64,000 nucleotides of DNA from Albimonas marina. Its GTDB lineage: Bacteria; Pseudomonadota; Alphaproteobacteria; Rhodobacterales; Rhodobacteraceae. Every line of letters starts with the position of its first letter. The stretch's first letter is position 1. The stretch spans positions 186,001 to 250,000 of the forward strand of contig NZ_JARHUC010000001.1 of assembly GCF_029223255.1 (NCBI RefSeq), written 5' to 3'. Both the position numbers and the translations under genes were made by a program. Shown one piece after another: positions 31,336 to 40,661 of this stretch. Under the pieces are notes generated by a model. It was not told the origin of the DNA. It did no database searches and was given only the letters and a program-made list of their open reading frames with translations.

Positions 31336-32343
31336 CTACATCGCCTCCTCCTCGCCTCGCCCGACGAGGGCGAGGGGGCGGGCGTCGATGCCGCGCTGAC
31401 CGCACCAGTGGCACAGCGCCTCCTCGGCCCCGTGGGTGACCCAGACGGTCTGGGCGCGGGTCTCGAGGATCGTGGCCGTCAGCTCGTCCCAGTCGGCGTG
31501 GTCGGAGATCACCAGCGGCAGCTCGACCCCCCGCTGCCGGGCGCGCTGGCGCACCCGCATCCAGCCTGACGCCGCGCAGATCACCGGGTCGGGGAGGCGG
31601 CGGGCCCAGCGGTCGTTCAGGGCGCCGGGCGGGGCGAGAACGATCTCGCCCGCCAGCGCCTTGCCCTGGGAGCCGACCTGCTCCAGCGGACCCAGCGGCA
31701 CGCCCTCCCGCTCGTAGACCGTGCACAGGCCGACCAGCGCGCCGTGCAGGTAAATCGGGCGATCCCAGCCGGCGGCGCGAAGCTCGGCGATCAGCCGCTG
31801 GGCCTTGCCGAGCGCATAGGCGCCGATGGCGTGGCAGCGCTGCGGGTGGGCGGCGACCGAGGCGAGCAGGCGGGCGATCTCCTCCCCCACGGGCGGGTGG
31901 CGGAAGACGGGCAGGCCGAAGGTCGCCTCGGTGACGAAGAGGTCGCACTCCACCGGCTCGAACGGGGCGCAGGTGGGGTCGGGCGCGCGCTTGTAGTCGC
32001 CCGAGACGACGGCGCGGGCGCCCTTCGCCTCGATCACCACCTGGGCCGAGCCGAGGACATGGCCCGCGGGGACCAGTCGGATCGTGGCCTCGCCGAGCGT
32101 CAGCGGCTCGCCGGGGACGAGCGCCTGGGTGCGGGCGAAGGCGTCGCGCCCGTAGCGGGCGGCGGCGATGGCGAGCGTCTGCGGCGTCGCCAGCAGCGCG
32201 CGCGAGCCTGGGCGGCAGTGATCGCCATGGCCATGGGTGACGACCGCGCGCCCGACGGGGCGGTGGGGGTCGATGTAGACGCCGGCGGGGGGACAGTAGA
32301 GCCCCTCGGGGCGAAGCTCGAGCAGGTCGGTCGCGCTGGACAT
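31336..32343 (-). CDS. Ligase-associated DNA damage response exonuclease (MBL/beta-CASP-like)
   Basis: A 335-residue metallo-beta-lactamase-fold nuclease related to SNM1/Artemis. The zinc motif THGHGDHC is at 36-43, PAGHVLGSAQ follows, VSGDYKRA is the third metal motif, and VISDHADWDEL is the beta-CASP histidine motif. The stop codon abuts the ligase ATG, so the two are co-translated. Expected to process DNA ends before sealing. ATG 32343 is chosen at the start of homology; upstream reading frame is not family sequence. Confidence 0.92.
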   Translation of the reverse strand: MSSATDLLELRPEGLYCPPAGVYIDPHRPVGRAVVTHGHGDHCRPGSRALLATPQTLAIAAARYGRDAFARTQALVPGEPLTLGEATIRLVPAGHVLGSAQVVIEAKGARAVVSGDYKRAPDPTCAPFEPVECDLFVTEATFGLPVFRHPPVGEEIARLLASVAAHPQRCHAIGAYALGKAQRLIAELRAAGWDRPIYLHGALVGLCTVYEREGVPLGPLEQVGSQGKALAGEIVLAPPGALNDRWARRLPDPVICAASGWMRVRQRARQRGVELPLVISDHADWDELTATILETRAQTVWVTHGAEEALCHWCGQRGIDARPLALVGRGEEEAM

Positions 32344-32760
32344 GCGGGGAAACTGGCGCGGGCGGGGGTGCTCGGCAAGTCGAGCGCGGCGGCTGGCGAT
32401 GCGCGGGAATGGGAGGCGAGATCTTCGGCTCGTCGGCACATGGGCGCTGGGGCTGCCGGAGGGGTGGACGGGCCATCCATCCTGCATTTGAGATGATCGC
32501 GTCGGCGATGCAGGCGCGACGCCCTCCGCAATCTTCCGCCTGGCTCGCCGGCCGCGCTTGAGCCTGGTCTCCGGGCAGCGCTGTAGGCTTGGGTGTTCGC
32601 GCAGCGGCACATGTCGATCTCCGCCCTTTGCATCCTTCGTCCTACGACTTCGTCGCCTGGGAGGACGTCGGGCCGCAGTCGTTCGGGGCGAGGCGCCGTG
32701 TTTGCGGGCGACCGTCTCCGCAGGCGCGAACGCATCGCCGCCCTTCGGCCTGTCGCGCGC
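32344..32760. other. 417-base gap, no gene seen
   Basis: Separates the exonuclease start from the flgI stop. It must hold the exonuclease promoter and the end of the flagellar transcript, but I see no convincing terminator or promoter. Small open frames on either strand have no recognisable content or ribosome sites. Confidence 0.5.
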
Positions 32761-34050
32761 CTATTGCACGATGAACTCCGCATGCAGGGCCCCGGCCGCC
32801 TTCACCGTCTTCAGGATCTCCATCAGGTCGCGCGGCGTGACGCCGAGCGCGTTCAGACCCTCCACCAGCTGGGAGAGCGTGACCTCGTTGCCGACGACCG
32901 CCAGGGGCGTGCCGGGATCCTCCTGGATGGCGGCGTCGGTGCGCGGGACCACGATCGTCTCGGCGCCGCGGGGCGCGAAGGGGTTGGGCTGCGAGACGAT
33001 CGGCGTCTCGCGGATGCGCAGGGTCAGGTTGCCCTGGCTGATCGCCACGCGGCTGACCCGGACGTCGTCGCCCAGAACGATCGTGCCCGAACGCTGGTCG
33101 ACGACGACCCGGGCGCGGCGGGCCGGCGCGACCTCGAGATTCTCCAGCGCCGACATCAGCTGGGCGGGCGCCATGCCGGCGCGCGGCAGGTCGAGCTGCA
33201 CGGTGCCGGCATCCATCATCCGGGCGATGGGGCGGCCCGCGGCCTCGTTGATGCGGGCCGAGATGCGGGCGGCGGTGGTGAAATCCGGCTCCCGCAGCGC
33301 CAGGCGCAGGGTGCGCAGGGCGTCGAAGGCGAAGGCGATCTCCCGCTCGACGCGGGCGCCGTTGGGGATCACGCCCGCGGTCGGGACGCCCTGGGTCACG
33401 GTCTCGGCGGCGCCCTGGGCGACCACGCCGCCGGCGAGGACCGAGCCCTGCGCGACGGCGTAGATCTCTCCGTCCGCGGCGTTCAGCGGGGTCATGATCA
33501 GGGTGCCGCCCTGCAGACTGTCGGCGTCGCCGATCGCCGAGACGGTGACGTCGATCTGGCTGCCCGCGCGGGCGAAGGGCGGCAGCACGCCGGTGACGAG
33601 CACGGCGGCCACGTTGTTGGGCCGGAACTGCTCGCCGGTGATGTTCACACCCAGGCGTTCCAGCAGGTTGGTCAGCGCGTCTTCGGTAAAGGGCGCGTTG
33701 CGCAGCCCGTCGCCGGTGCCGTTCAGGCCGACCACCAGGCCGTAGCCGACCAGGTCGTTGCCGCGCACGCCGTCGAACTCCACCAGGTCCTTCAGGCGCA
33801 CGCGCAGCGCGTCGGGGGCAGCCTCCATCACGCCCAACGCCAGCGGGGCCGCTCCGCCGCCCGGGGCGCCGCCGCCGCCGGCGAAATCGTTCCCGGCCTT
33901 GGGGCCGCCGTCCGCCGAGGCGGGGTCGGGCGCGATCAGGGACAGCGTCAGGGCAAACAGCGCGAGCGCGGCTGCAAGCGCCCGCCAAAGCCGTCCCGAT
34001 TTCCCTTCGTATCGCGTCGTCGCCTTCTGCGTCGTCGCTCGACCGATCAT
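32761..34050 (-). CDS. flgI: Flagellar P-ring protein
   Basis: Periplasmic ring protein around the flagellar rod in the peptidoglycan layer. 429 residues, longer than usual at the N-terminus. A basic start, then the signal hydrophobic core LAAALALFALTLSLIAP and a Gly-rich stretch (GGGGAPGGGAA). The FlgI core begins near VRLKDLVEFDGVRGNDLVGYGLVVGLNGTGD and ends with VTPRDLMEILKTVKAAGALHAEFIVQ. Last gene of flgE-K-L-I, 31 bases after flgL. Confidence 0.97.
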   Translation of the reverse strand: MIGRATTQKATTRYEGKSGRLWRALAAALALFALTLSLIAPDPASADGGPKAGNDFAGGGGAPGGGAAPLALGVMEAAPDALRVRLKDLVEFDGVRGNDLVGYGLVVGLNGTGDGLRNAPFTEDALTNLLERLGVNITGEQFRPNNVAAVLVTGVLPPFARAGSQIDVTVSAIGDADSLQGGTLIMTPLNAADGEIYAVAQGSVLAGGVVAQGAAETVTQGVPTAGVIPNGARVEREIAFAFDALRTLRLALREPDFTTAARISARINEAAGRPIARMMDAGTVQLDLPRAGMAPAQLMSALENLEVAPARRARVVVDQRSGTIVLGDDVRVSRVAISQGNLTLRIRETPIVSQPNPFAPRGAETIVVPRTDAAIQEDPGTPLAVVGNEVTLSQLVEGLNALGVTPRDLMEILKTVKAAGALHAEFIVQ

Positions 34051-34081
34051 CGTCGCTATCCGTTCGCCCGATGCGGAAACG

Positions 34082-35086
34082 TCACCTCAGGAAGTCCGTC
34101 AGGCTCAGCTGCGAGAGGCGCGAGGTGACGAGGAAGACGCGCTGCAGCTGCTGCTCGATGGCCTGGAATTCGGCCGCCGCATCATAGGGATCGCGCGAGA
34201 CGGCATGATTCCAGGCGAGGTCCAGCGTGTCCTTGCGCGCCGCGATGCGAACCGAGGCGTCCTCGAGCGCCTGCTCGGACAGGCCCAGCAGGGCGCGGGA
34301 CTGCACCAGCGACTCCCGCGCCGACATGGTGACCGCGGCCGCCTCCTCGAACAGGGCGCCCTGCGCATCCGCAGGACCGGCATAGGCGGAATCCACGGTC
34401 ACGGCCGCGATGGCCAGGCCGCGCAGCAGCTCGCGCACCTCAGGATCGTCGGCGCGGCGTGAGATGTCGACGGAATCGCCCGAGTCGATGCCGGCGCGCG
34501 GAGCGTCTTCGACCGCGCCGAGGAAGCGGGCGTCGAAGCCGCCGCCGACGTCGAAATAGGTCTCGACCTGGGCGATCGCGTCCGCGGCGTCGGCCGCGCC
34601 GGCGACCACCGCCGCGACGTCGGCGAAGATCAGGTCGGGATCGTCCAGGGCCGGCGTGTCGACCGCCGCCCCCGAGAACAGGGTGCGCCCCGCATAGGTG
34701 GTGTTCAGGTTCTGGACGGCGTTTCGGAAGGCGTCCTCGGCGCCCGCGGCATGGATGCGGGCGGAGTTCATGTCGCCCCGCGCCACCGCCGCCGCCAGTT
34801 CCGGCCCCAGGCCGTCGGCGAGGCCCTGGAGGCCCCCCATGACGGATTGCGTCAGGCTCAGGCGTCCCTGCGCCAGAACCACGGTTTCGGCCTCGCGCGC
34901 GGCGCGGGCCTGCGAGCCTTCGATCGCCAGCAGGCGGCGCGGATCGCCGCCGGACGCGGCGAACAGGTCTTCTTTCTTGCCCGTGCTCAGTTCCCGTCCC
35001 GCGCGCTCGAGCGACGCGCGCACCGCGCCTGCGTCGCGCTGAAGGCGCAGCGTGGCGGCCAGGTCGGGCAACGGTCCCGTGATCAT
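34082..35086 (-). CDS. flgL: Flagellar hook-filament junction protein FlgL
   Basis: 334-residue flagellin-like junction protein (HAP3). The N-terminal helix region (LERAGRELSTGKKEDL) and the C-terminal helix (ALEDASVRIAARKDTLDLAW ... LQRVFLVTSRLSQLSLTDFLR) form the paired coiled-coil ends used for export and polymerisation. LNTTYAGRTLFSG is the typical hinge motif. It lies between flgK (55 bases) and flgI. Confidence 0.9.
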   Translation of the reverse strand: MITGPLPDLAATLRLQRDAGAVRASLERAGRELSTGKKEDLFAASGGDPRRLLAIEGSQARAAREAETVVLAQGRLSLTQSVMGGLQGLADGLGPELAAAVARGDMNSARIHAAGAEDAFRNAVQNLNTTYAGRTLFSGAAVDTPALDDPDLIFADVAAVVAGAADAADAIAQVETYFDVGGGFDARFLGAVEDAPRAGIDSGDSVDISRRADDPEVRELLRGLAIAAVTVDSAYAGPADAQGALFEEAAAVTMSARESLVQSRALLGLSEQALEDASVRIAARKDTLDLAWNHAVSRDPYDAAAEFQAIEQQLQRVFLVTSRLSQLSLTDFLR

Positions 35087-35141
35087 GCCTCGTCTCCCCA
35101 GGTGAGCGCGGCCGCGGCGAGGCCGCGCATCCGTATCGATC

Positions 35142-36602
35142 TCAGATGTCCAGCAGGCGGCGCAGCAGGCCGTCGACGACCTGCAGCACCCTGGCGTTGG
35201 CGGCGTAGGCCTGCTCGACCAGCAGCAGGTCCGACATCTCCCGGTCGCCGTCGACGCCGGTCGAGGCGGCCTCGGCCTCGGCCTTCACGGCGTAGCGACC
35301 GTCTGCGAAGGCCGCCGCGGCCTCGGCGTCGGCGGCGGCCCGGGCGCGCAGGGAGGCCACGGAATCCACCAGATCCGAGAAGCTGCGGGCGCCGCTGACG
35401 CCGGAGGTGGCCGGCGTCGGCAGCGCCTCGCGCAGCGCGTCGAGATGGGCGCGGGGCAGGGTGTCGAGGCCCGCCGGCCCCTCCGCCGCGGCGTTGAGAC
35501 CGTCGCGCATCCGCCAGGCGGCGCCCCCGCGATCGGGATCGACGGCCGCGTTGACCTCCAGCCGCGCGGCGAGACCGACGACGTCGAGCGGGTCGAAGGC
35601 GCCGCCCTCGTCGGTGAACAGGCCGGGATCGCCGGCAGCGAGCGTGGGGTCGACGGCCGGATCCTCGAACCGCAGGATCAGATCTTCGGCGATGGCGTCG
35701 AGCTGGGCCTGCGCCTCGGGCGCCTCGACGTCGCGGATCGCGAACTGGGCGCCCAGGGCGGCGCCGTCCAGCGGGCCGGCGCCGGTTCCCGCGGCGATCG
35801 GCTCTCCGTCCAGGATCAGGGCGTTGAGGCCGCCGGAGGCCAGGGTCATGTCCGCGGTGATCAGGCTCTTGGCGTCGAACTCCAGCAGAGCCGGCCGCCC
35901 CTCCAGCAACGCCGCGCCGCCGGGGGCGTAGATCGCCACCACGCCGTTGTCGCGACGGGCGGTGCGCACCGGGATCAGCTCCGCGAGGCGGTCGATCTCC
36001 TCGCCCCGCGCCCCATCCAGCGCGGCGGTCGAGTCGCCGCCGATGGTGGCGGTGGCGATGTCCTCGTTCAGCGCGTCGATGCGGGCGAGCGAGTCGTTGA
36101 TCTGCTCGACCATGCGCGTGATCGCCGTCTCCGCGTCCATCCGGGTCGACTGCACGTCGGAGGAGGCGACGTTCAATGCCTGCGCCAGGTCCTTGGCCGT
36201 CGAGACCGCGCCCTGCTGGAGCGACGGCGCCTCCGGCGTCTCGGCCAGGCGGGCGATCGCATCTTCCAGCGCCACTGCGCGCGAGGAGAGCGAGCCGACC
36301 TGGTCGGCCGTTCCGATGGCCTCGCTCAGCACCGACTGCGCACGCGCGAGGGTCTGGTCGCGGCCGAGATCCGACTGCGCGGACCGGCGTTCGAACGTGG
36401 CCCGCGGGTCGGTCGCGCGGGTCACCTCGTGCATCTGCACCCCGCGCCCGTCGCCCGCCCGGGAGGCGGCCGAGACCTGCAGCGATCGCCGCGCATAGCC
36501 CGGCGTCAGCGCATTGGCCACGTTGTCGGAGATCACCTCCGCCCGCTTGGAGGAGGCGGTGAGGCCGCTGAGGGCGTTGGAAAGGGCGACTCCGATGCTC
36601 AT
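35142..36602 (-). CDS. flgK: Flagellar hook-associated protein FlgK
   Basis: 486-residue HAP1, the hook-proximal junction protein. The N-terminal rod-family motif (ALSGLTASSKRAEVISDNVANALTPGYARR) and the C-terminal VEQAYAANARVLQVVDGLLRRLLDI are diagnostic. The middle is acidic, Ala-rich and shorter than enterobacterial FlgK. Downstream of flgE by 66 bases. Confidence 0.95.
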   Translation of the reverse strand: MSIGVALSNALSGLTASSKRAEVISDNVANALTPGYARRSLQVSAASRAGDGRGVQMHEVTRATDPRATFERRSAQSDLGRDQTLARAQSVLSEAIGTADQVGSLSSRAVALEDAIARLAETPEAPSLQQGAVSTAKDLAQALNVASSDVQSTRMDAETAITRMVEQINDSLARIDALNEDIATATIGGDSTAALDGARGEEIDRLAELIPVRTARRDNGVVAIYAPGGAALLEGRPALLEFDAKSLITADMTLASGGLNALILDGEPIAAGTGAGPLDGAALGAQFAIRDVEAPEAQAQLDAIAEDLILRFEDPAVDPTLAAGDPGLFTDEGGAFDPLDVVGLAARLEVNAAVDPDRGGAAWRMRDGLNAAAEGPAGLDTLPRAHLDALREALPTPATSGVSGARSFSDLVDSVASLRARAAADAEAAAAFADGRYAVKAEAEAASTGVDGDREMSDLLLVEQAYAANARVLQVVDGLLRRLLDI

Positions 36603-36668
36603 CTTGGCGTCCGGTCAGGTCAGGGTGGGGGGAGCCCGGCCGTGCGCGCGGCGCGGCCGGGCCGGGCG

Positions 36669-37970
36669 TCATCGCTTGATGTTGGTGGTTTCCTGCAGCA
36701 TCTCGTCCACGGTCTGGACGACCTTGGCGTTGGACGAATAGGCGCGCTGGGTCTCGATCAGGGTGGTCAGCTCGGCCGCGATGTCGGTCGTCGACCCCTC
36801 CAGCGCATAGCCGGTCAGGATGCCGGCCGGGCCGGAGCCCGAATCCCACAGGTAGAAGGCGCCGGACTGGGGGGTGACCGTGAAGGTCTGCCCGTCCTTC
36901 ACCGCCAGCCCGTCCGGGTTCGGCACGTCGACCACCGGAATCTGGAACAGCTTGCGGCTGAGGCCGGTGTCGTAGATGCCCACCAGGAAGCCGTCGGCGT
37001 CGACCTCGATCGAGGTCAGGATCCCGGCGCGGTTGCCGTTCTTGGTGATCGAGGAGGGCGCGAACTCCGCCGACAGCTGGGTGAGGGACGAATTGGCGCC
37101 GTACGGCCCCAGCTGGATGTCCATCGGACCGCCGTCCACGCTGATCGACGCGAGGCCCGTGGCGGTGTCGTAGGTCGCGCCCGAGACCACGGTCACGTCC
37201 AGCAGCGCGCCGCCCAGGCCGCGGGTGTCGTCGAAGGTCAGCGTGAACTCCGCCACCGGGTTCGAGGCGGCGGCGGTAGCGCTGTCCTCCAGCGTCAGGG
37301 TCCACTCGTTCGAGGCGCCTGAGGCGGGCACGGTGGGGGTGAAGGTGGCGGTCAGGGTCTCCGACGCGCCGAAATTGTCGAAATACTCGATCGGCACCGA
37401 CAGCGGGTCGCCGGAGGCGCCGGCGCGCGTGTCCTCCGCCGACAGGTTGATGCCGAACTCCATGAAGGTCGTGGCGTTGGCGACGAAGCGGGAGGCGGCG
37501 ACCGACACCGGCTCCAGCCCCGTGGTCGAATCGCGCAGCTGGGTGATCGGCTCCTCGTTCTGGTCGAGGGGCCAGCCGAGCAGGGCGAAGCCGGAGGAGG
37601 AGATCAGCACCCCGTTCTGATCGGGTGTGAAGCTGTCGGTGGGCTTGAGGCGCAGCTCGGGCGAGGCGGCGTCGATCTCGTCGATCGGGGTCACCGGCAA
37701 CATGCCGCGGCCGACCACGGCCATGTCGAGCGAATTCTCGGTCGAGACGATCGACCCCTCGGCCGAGATGGCGCGGGTGGTCGTCGAGGTGACGCCGCCC
37801 GCCGAGTACTTGCCGTTGCCCGACGCGACCACCAGCGACGAGAATTCGGTCTGCGCGCGCTTGTAGCCGTAGGTGCCCGCGTTCGCGATGTTGTCCGAGA
37901 TGGCCGCGAGCCGGGAGGCGTTCACGTTCAGGCCTGCGACGGAGGCGTTGAGCGAGGAGGAGATCGTCAT
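36669..37970 (-). CDS. flgE: Flagellar hook protein
   Basis: 433-residue hook subunit. Starts MTISSSLNASVAGLNVNASRLAAISDNIANAGTYGYK, the conserved rod/hook N-terminus, and ends with ELTTLIETQRAYSSNAKVVQTVDEML. The central domains are Ser/Thr-rich. ATG 37970 is chosen because AGGA lies ten bases before it and homology begins there; a longer frame adds 14 unrelated residues. First gene of flgEKLI after a 464-base non-coding leader. Confidence 0.96.
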   Translation of the reverse strand: MTISSSLNASVAGLNVNASRLAAISDNIANAGTYGYKRAQTEFSSLVVASGNGKYSAGGVTSTTTRAISAEGSIVSTENSLDMAVVGRGMLPVTPIDEIDAASPELRLKPTDSFTPDQNGVLISSSGFALLGWPLDQNEEPITQLRDSTTGLEPVSVAASRFVANATTFMEFGINLSAEDTRAGASGDPLSVPIEYFDNFGASETLTATFTPTVPASGASNEWTLTLEDSATAAASNPVAEFTLTFDDTRGLGGALLDVTVVSGATYDTATGLASISVDGGPMDIQLGPYGANSSLTQLSAEFAPSSITKNGNRAGILTSIEVDADGFLVGIYDTGLSRKLFQIPVVDVPNPDGLAVKDGQTFTVTPQSGAFYLWDSGSGPAGILTGYALEGSTTDIAAELTTLIETQRAYSSNAKVVQTVDEMLQETTNIKR

Positions 37971-38434
37971 CGTCAGTCCTTCTGGGCGGACGTCCGGCGA
38001 GGCCGGCGCCACGTTCTGCGGTCAGGGTCCACAAGCGGACCGGGCCGGGGCCCGGCGATGGTCCGATCCCACCCGTGGCCGCCCGCCGAGGCGCGGAGGG
38101 CGCGGCCGTCTCCGCGGGATCGCCGGGGCCGAAAATGCGCAGGGAGAGTTTCCGGGAAGTGAATCCGGCGAGACCGGATCGCAGGCATTCTAGGGAACTC
38201 GCCGGGAGGCTTCGGTCGCGACGGCGGCGAACCGCCCGTCTCTCTCGGCGCGGCCGCGATGCGCTCGCCGACGCGGCAAAATCCCGAACCGACGCCCCGC
38301 CGCCGGGCGTGCAGGCGGCCGCGAAGACCGCTCCGGGCTGGGACCGGGAGCGGTTGGCGAGGGCGACGGCGGCGACGTCCCTGAAGCGAGGACGGCGCTG
38401 TTGGCAACGCGAGGCCGGATGCGGCCTCCCGACC
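37971..38434. other. 464-base non-coding leader of flgEKLI
   Basis: No gene. It contains three hairpins: 38163-38168 with 38174-38179, 38327-38334 with 38347-38354, and 38411-38416 with 38423-38428. The last is just past the cheY stop and may terminate the che transcript. I did not find a convincing sigma-54 (TGGCAC-N5-TTGC) or sigma-28 (TAAA-N15-GCCGATAA) promoter, though the flagellar structural promoter should be here. Confidence 0.6.
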
Positions 38435-38815
38435 TCAGGTCAGCGCGCCGAGGTGGGTCTCGATCGCGGTGCGCATGTCCGCGACCGAGAACGGCTTGGC
38501 GACGAAGTGGTCCACCGTTCCCTCCACCGCCTGGTCGCGATACGCGTCGGACGTGGCCAGGAACACCGGGATCGATTTGAACACCGGATGCTCCTTGATC
38601 TTGCGGGCCAGCTCCACGCCCGAAAGGCCGGGCATGTTGAGATCCGAGATCACCACGTCGAATTTCTTGGCCATCATCGCCTCCAGCGCCTGGTCGCCGG
38701 CGGCGGCGAGCGTCACGTCGACGACGCCGAGGCGCTTGAGACACTGGCGGGCGAGGCCGCGCATGGTCTGCTGGTCGTCCACGACCAGCACCTTCAGGGA
38801 CTTGGCTGCGGGCAT
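38435..38815 (-). CDS. cheY: Chemotaxis response regulator CheY (copy at end of che operon)
   Basis: 126-residue single receiver domain. Acidic pair Asp13-Asp14, phosphoacceptor Asp58 (VISDLNMPG), Thr88 (LATSD) and Lys107 (FVAKPF) are all present. It should accept phosphate from CheA and act at the motor or as a phosphate sink. Eleven bases after cheB. Differs in sequence from the second cheY at 47.4 kb. Confidence 0.95.
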   Translation of the reverse strand: MPAAKSLKVLVVDDQQTMRGLARQCLKRLGVVDVTLAAAGDQALEAMMAKKFDVVISDLNMPGLSGVELARKIKEHPVFKSIPVFLATSDAYRDQAVEGTVDHFVAKPFSVADMRTAIETHLGALT

Positions 38816-38826
38816 TCGGGCTCTCC

Positions 38827-40065
38827 TCAGCTTCCGAGGGCGGCGCGCCGGGACGGCGCGGTTCGGGCGAAATCGCAGATGCGGGCGGCGAGACGGTCAA
38901 GGTCGTGCTCTTCCTCGACCGCGCCGAGCTCGCGGGCGGCGCGGGGCATGCCGTAGACGACGCAGGTGCGTTCGGCCTGCCCCAGGGTGGCGGCGCCGGC
39001 GGCGCGCATGGCCCGCAGGCCGGCCGCGCCGTCGCGGCCCATTCCGGTCAGGATCACCCCGACCGCGGACGGGCCGGCCGCGCGGGCGACCGAACCGAAC
39101 AACACGTCCACCGAGGGGCAATGGCCGGACACCGTCTCGGATCCGCCGAGGCGCGTGACTAGCCGGCCGGAGGAAGATTGAACCTCCATGTGGCGGGCCC
39201 CTGGGGCGATGCGCACCATGCCGGGTCGCAAGGCCTCGCCGTCCCGCGCTTCGTCGACGTCGCGGCCGTATTTCTCCCGCAATCGACGGGCGAAGCGGGC
39301 CGTGTATCCTTCGGGCATGTGCTGGGTGATCACGACCGGCGGCAGGTCCGGCGGAAGGCCGTCGAGCAGTTCGGCGATGGCGCCGACGCCGCCGGTCGAC
39401 GAGCCGATGGCCACCAGGCCTCGCCGCCAGGCCCCGCCGGCCGTCGGCTCGGTCGTCGGCGGAGGCGCGGGGTCAGCCGCAGCGGCATGAATCGGGGGCG
39501 GTTCCCTCGCATCGATGCGGGTCCGGACCGGCGAGGCGTGCGGCCTGTCCTGCCCTCGCCGGGAATCGAGCGCGGGGGGGGAGGGAGGCGGCGGCCCGTC
39601 GGGGACGGCGGAGCGTGCGACGCCCGCCCGCCGAACCTGGGCGCGGGCGGCCATGCGCACCTTCTCGCGCAGTTCCCGCCCGAAGGCGCCCATCGGGTCG
39701 GGGCCATTGGGCTTGCGCACGACGTCCACGGCCCCGATCGACAGGGCCGCCAGCGTCGCGTCGGCGCCCGCGGCGGTCAAGGTGGAGACCATGACCACCG
39801 GGGTCGGACGCAAGGTCATGATTTTCTCTAGGAACTCCAGGCCGTTCATGCCCGGCATCTCGACGTCGAGGGTGACGACGTCGGGGTCCGTCTCCTTGAT
39901 CAGGCGACGGCCCTCGGCGACGTTGCCGGCGAGGCCGACCGTCTCGACGTCGCCCTCCGCCTCGAGCGCGGACTTGATGATCCCGCGCATCAACCGGCTG
40001 TCGTCCACGACCACGGCGCGCACGCGTCCTCCCGGGGCGCGGGGGACGGCATCCTGACCCGACAT
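38827..40065 (-). CDS. cheB: Protein-glutamate methylesterase/deamidase CheB
   Basis: Removes methyl groups from receptor glutamates during adaptation. 412 residues. The receiver domain (about 15-130) has phospho-acceptor Asp67 (TLDVEMPGMNG). A long Pro/Arg-rich linker (~135-212) follows. The methylesterase domain has the catalytic Ser223 (IGSSTGG), His249 (ITQHMP) and the Asp in LTGMGRDGA. The linker is much longer than in E. coli CheB. Start overlaps the cheD stop by one base. Confidence 0.97.
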   Translation of the reverse strand: MSGQDAVPRAPGGRVRAVVVDDSRLMRGIIKSALEAEGDVETVGLAGNVAEGRRLIKETDPDVVTLDVEMPGMNGLEFLEKIMTLRPTPVVMVSTLTAAGADATLAALSIGAVDVVRKPNGPDPMGAFGRELREKVRMAARAQVRRAGVARSAVPDGPPPPSPPALDSRRGQDRPHASPVRTRIDAREPPPIHAAAADPAPPPTTEPTAGGAWRRGLVAIGSSTGGVGAIAELLDGLPPDLPPVVITQHMPEGYTARFARRLREKYGRDVDEARDGEALRPGMVRIAPGARHMEVQSSSGRLVTRLGGSETVSGHCPSVDVLFGSVARAAGPSAVGVILTGMGRDGAAGLRAMRAAGAATLGQAERTCVVYGMPRAARELGAVEEEHDLDRLAARICDFARTAPSRRAALGS

Positions 40066-40661
40066 CAGAACAGCTCCACGCCGCCGGCGGCGGGCGCTTT
40101 CTTCGCCTGCTGGGCCAGCTGGCTCTCGGACCGGCGCATGACGCGGGTTTCGGAGGCGGGCAGCCGCAGGACGGAGGCGCGGCCGGTCGACGGGAAGAAA
40201 TAGACCCGCCGCGCCCGCTCCCCCCCGCAGTCGGAAGCGGCGAGGCGTATCCCTTCCATGCGCAGATAATCCTTCACGAACTGGGCGTTGCGGGCGCCCA
40301 CCGTATCCTTCGAGCTCACGTCGATGACGTTCGCGCCGCCGAAGACCTTCGCCTCCATCCGGTCCTTGCGGCCGCCGCGCTTGAGGATGTCGTTGATCAG
40401 GACCTCCATCGCATGGACGCCGTAGCGGGACGACCGGGCGCCGTCGGTACGGTCCTCGCCCGGCAGCAGGAAGTGGTTGAGCCCCCCGATGCCCTTGTCG
40501 ACGTCGCGGATGCAGGCCGCGACGCAGGATCCGAGAAGCGTGGTCACCGCCGTTTCCGCGAGATCGGTCACCGCGTGGTGCCCGGGCAGGACCGAAATCG
40601 CCTGCGCGCCGATCTTGGGGTCGAAATAGGGGGCGGCGGCGCGCCCGTTCAGCGAGCTCAT
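40065..40661 (-). CDS. cheD: Chemoreceptor glutamine deamidase CheD
   Basis: Deamidates receptor Gln to Glu. 198 residues. The catalytic cysteine is in TTLLGSCVAACI, the histidine in GGLNHFLLP, and the FGGANV and VGARNAQFVKDYL motifs are typical. The C-terminal ~30 residues are basic and low in complexity. Overlaps cheR by four bases and cheB by one. Confidence 0.96.
   Translation of the reverse strand: MSSLNGRAAAPYFDPKIGAQAISVLPGHHAVTDLAETAVTTLLGSCVAACIRDVDKGIGGLNHFLLPGEDRTDGARSSRYGVHAMEVLINDILKRGGRKDRMEAKVFGGANVIDVSSKDTVGARNAQFVKDYLRMEGIRLAASDCGGERARRVYFFPSTGRASVLRLPASETRVMRRSESQLAQQAKKAPAAGGVELF

Noticed and set aside
32344-32760. Small genes in the gap before flgI (for example a 61-codon frame at 32589)
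   Set aside because: No ribosome site, no recognisable domain, and Arg-rich composition typical of spurious frames.
37971-38434. Sigma-54 or sigma-28 flagellar promoter
   Set aside because: No sequence near either consensus was found at correct spacing, so none is claimed.
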